A DNA stretch of 6,537 nucleotides from contig WTGD01000117.1 in assembly GCA_011523725.1 (NCBI GenBank), positions 1 to 6,537 on the forward strand, read 5' to 3'. Below are positions 5,388 through 6,537 of this stretch, piece by piece. Within the stretch, counting starts at the first letter, position 1. Each line of letters starts with the position of its first letter. A model generated the notes under the pieces. The model ran no database searches, was not told the DNA's origin, and saw only the letters and a list, made by a program, of their open reading frames with translations. The position numbers were made by a program, and so were the translations under genes. This DNA comes from Nitrospinota bacterium. Its GTDB lineage: Bacteria; UBA8248.

Positions 5388-6537
5388 TCAGGTCAACAGA
5401 TGAAACCGGCGGTGCGAGTCGTTTCCCCGCCCGAGAACGACGTCGCGGGGATTCTCGATGGCGCGGATGGTGAGGGGCGCGGCGCGGTTTCGCACCTCGA
5501 TCTGGTGTGCGGGAAATGCGGAGACGTCCGCCCCCGCGCGCTCGGCCACCTGGGCGGAGATGACGAGCCTGCAACCGTATTCCTTGGTCAGGTCCTGCAG
5601 GCGGCTGGCCGTGTTCACCGTATCGCCCACCGCCGTGAGATACTTCGCCACGCCCCGGCCCATGTGGCCCACCACGGTGGGGCCGGTGTGTATGCCGACC
5701 CCGACGCGAAGCGGCTCATCGAGTTCATCCGCGAGCGTCTTGCTCATCCCGTCGAGCGCGTCCACGATGGCGCAGGCCGCAGCCAAGGCCTGCCTGCAGC
5801 CCTCCTCGGGGCCTTCTTCCACGCCGAAGAGCGCCATCACGCCGTCTCCCACGAACTGGTTGATGAGTCCCCCCTCTTTGGTGATCGCTTCGCCCATCAC
5901 GTCGAAGTAGCAGTTCAAGAAAAACACGACGTCATAGGGAAGTTTCTTCTCGGCGATGCGCGTGAAGCCCCTGAGATCCGCGAACAGGACGGCCACGCCG
6001 CGCTCCTGGCCCGAGGCGTAGCCGCGTTGCGCAAAGCCCTGCGCGGCGTCCGCGCCCGCGGGCAGCAGGAGCAGAACCGAGAGGTCACCCCCCGGACGCA
6101 GCTGGCACGCCAGGCGAACGTCGGGCGCCGCCTTGATGCGCTCCAGAACGCGCTGCTCCTCGGGCTGCGCGGGCGGCAGGGCGTCCGCCCCGCCCAGCAG
6201 CTTCACCCGGCAGGTGGAGCACCGCCCGCGTCCCCCGCATACCGAGGCGTGTGGTACGCCCGAGGCGCGGCTCGCCTCCAGCACCGTGGAGCCCACCGGC
6301 GCGACGGCCTCGCGCCCGCCCGCATAGGCGACGCGAAACGTCTTGCGCATCCGCTCCCGCGCACCGCGCGCGCCCCGCGCGAGAAGCACCAGCGCGATAA
6401 TCCCCAGATAGCCCCACCAGAGCGCGTCACGCGCGAGGTGGAGCTGCCCTCTCTGGGCGCGGTCCGGCATACCGGTTCCGCGCAGCATATCGCGCCGCCA
6501 CCCCGGTGGTCGCTGATCGGCCGTCACAACGACGCCA
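5388..6537 (-). CDS. [2Fe-2S] ferredoxin-class III adenylate/guanylate cyclase fusion, 5' end beyond window
   Basis: The frame stays open to the window edge, so the N-terminus is probably cut off; residues here are numbered from the GTG at 6525-6527. A hydrophobic helix (36-50) followed by Arg-rich sequence predicts a membrane anchor, perhaps the last of several helices. Residues about 64-155 form a plant-type [2Fe-2S] domain with C97-x5-C103-x2-C106 (CGGRGRCSTC) and C141. Residues about 177-357 form a class III cyclase: FADLRGFT with metal-binding Asp184, FVGDG with Asp228, and GDTVNTASRL (301-310) with Asn305 and Arg309. The residue usually Lys for adenine recognition is Gln224 (NQFVGD), so ATP versus GTP choice is uncertain. 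Ferredoxin-cyclase fusions are known in several proteobacteria. A cytosolic cluster that tunes nucleotide synthesis is the likely role. It is the first visible gene of the mqnC operon. Confidence 0.85.
   Translation of the reverse strand, partial: GVVVTADQRPPGWRRDMLRGTGMPDRAQRGQLHLARDALWWGYLGIIALVLLARGARGARERMRKTFRVAYAGGREAVAPVGSTVLEASRASGVPHASVCGGRGRCSTCRVKLLGGADALPPAQPEEQRVLERIKAAPDVRLACQLRPGGDLSVLLLLPAGADAAQGFAQRGYASGQERGVAVLFADLRGFTRIAEKKLPYDVVFFLNCYFDVMGEAITKEGGLINQFVGDGVMALFGVEEGPEEGCRQALAAACAIVDALDGMSKTLADELDEPLRVGVGIHTGPTVVGHMGRGVAKYLTAVGDTVNTASRLQDLTKEYGCRLVISAQVAERAGADVSAFPAHQIEVRNRAAPLTIRAIENPRDVVLGRGNDSHRRFHLLT

Overview
The window is GC-rich and tightly packed, with bacterial gene architecture: Shine-Dalgarno sites, short intergenic gaps, overlapping operon junctions and a sigma70-type promoter. 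The gene content (futalosine-route menaquinone enzymes, a ferredoxin-adenylate cyclase fusion and an apparent selenoprotein) suggests an uncultivated Gram-negative lineage such as Tectomicrobia or a deltaproteobacterium-like group. That placement is only an inference.

Layout. Positions 1-98 are relatively AT-rich and carry three DnaA-box-like 9-mers at 11-bp spacing. Positions 99-884 (-) encode a short-chain dehydrogenase/reductase whose active-site Tyr is replaced. A divergent intergenic region of 112 bp follows and holds a strong sigma70-like promoter facing right. From it reads the most interesting gene, 997-1269 (+), a 90-residue AhpD/carboxymuconolactone-decarboxylase-like protein. Its redox motif is CxxU: an in-frame TGA at 1117-1119 sits where the second Cys of CxxC belongs, and a bacterial SECIS-like hairpin lies just behind it. 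A conventional gene caller would miss this gene or split it. Eleven bases later begins an isoprenylcysteine-methyltransferase-family membrane protein (1280-1831, +), probably in the same transcript.

About 1829-2151 is a non-coding foldback (MITE-like) element made of nested inverted repeats. It abuts the stop codon of the methyltransferase. A terminator for the opposite strand follows. From there to the right edge everything is on the minus strand: a PPC/DUF296 protein (2232-2837), then an operon read right to left. That operon is a ferredoxin-adenylate cyclase fusion (5388 to beyond the window edge), mqnC (4256-5335) and a COG0402 amidohydrolase that is probably aminodeoxyfutalosine deaminase (2969-4243).

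How the genes fit together. The amidohydrolase and MqnC would catalyse two steps of the futalosine route to menaquinone: deamination of aminodeoxyfutalosine, and radical-SAM cyclisation of dehypoxanthinyl futalosine. The cyclase upstream joins a [2Fe-2S] domain to a class III nucleotide cyclase, so it may connect redox state to cAMP in the same operon; this is inferred from gene order. The selenoprotein and the membrane methyltransferase form a separate two-gene unit of unknown physiological role. No selenocysteine machinery (selA, selB, selC, selD) lies in the window.
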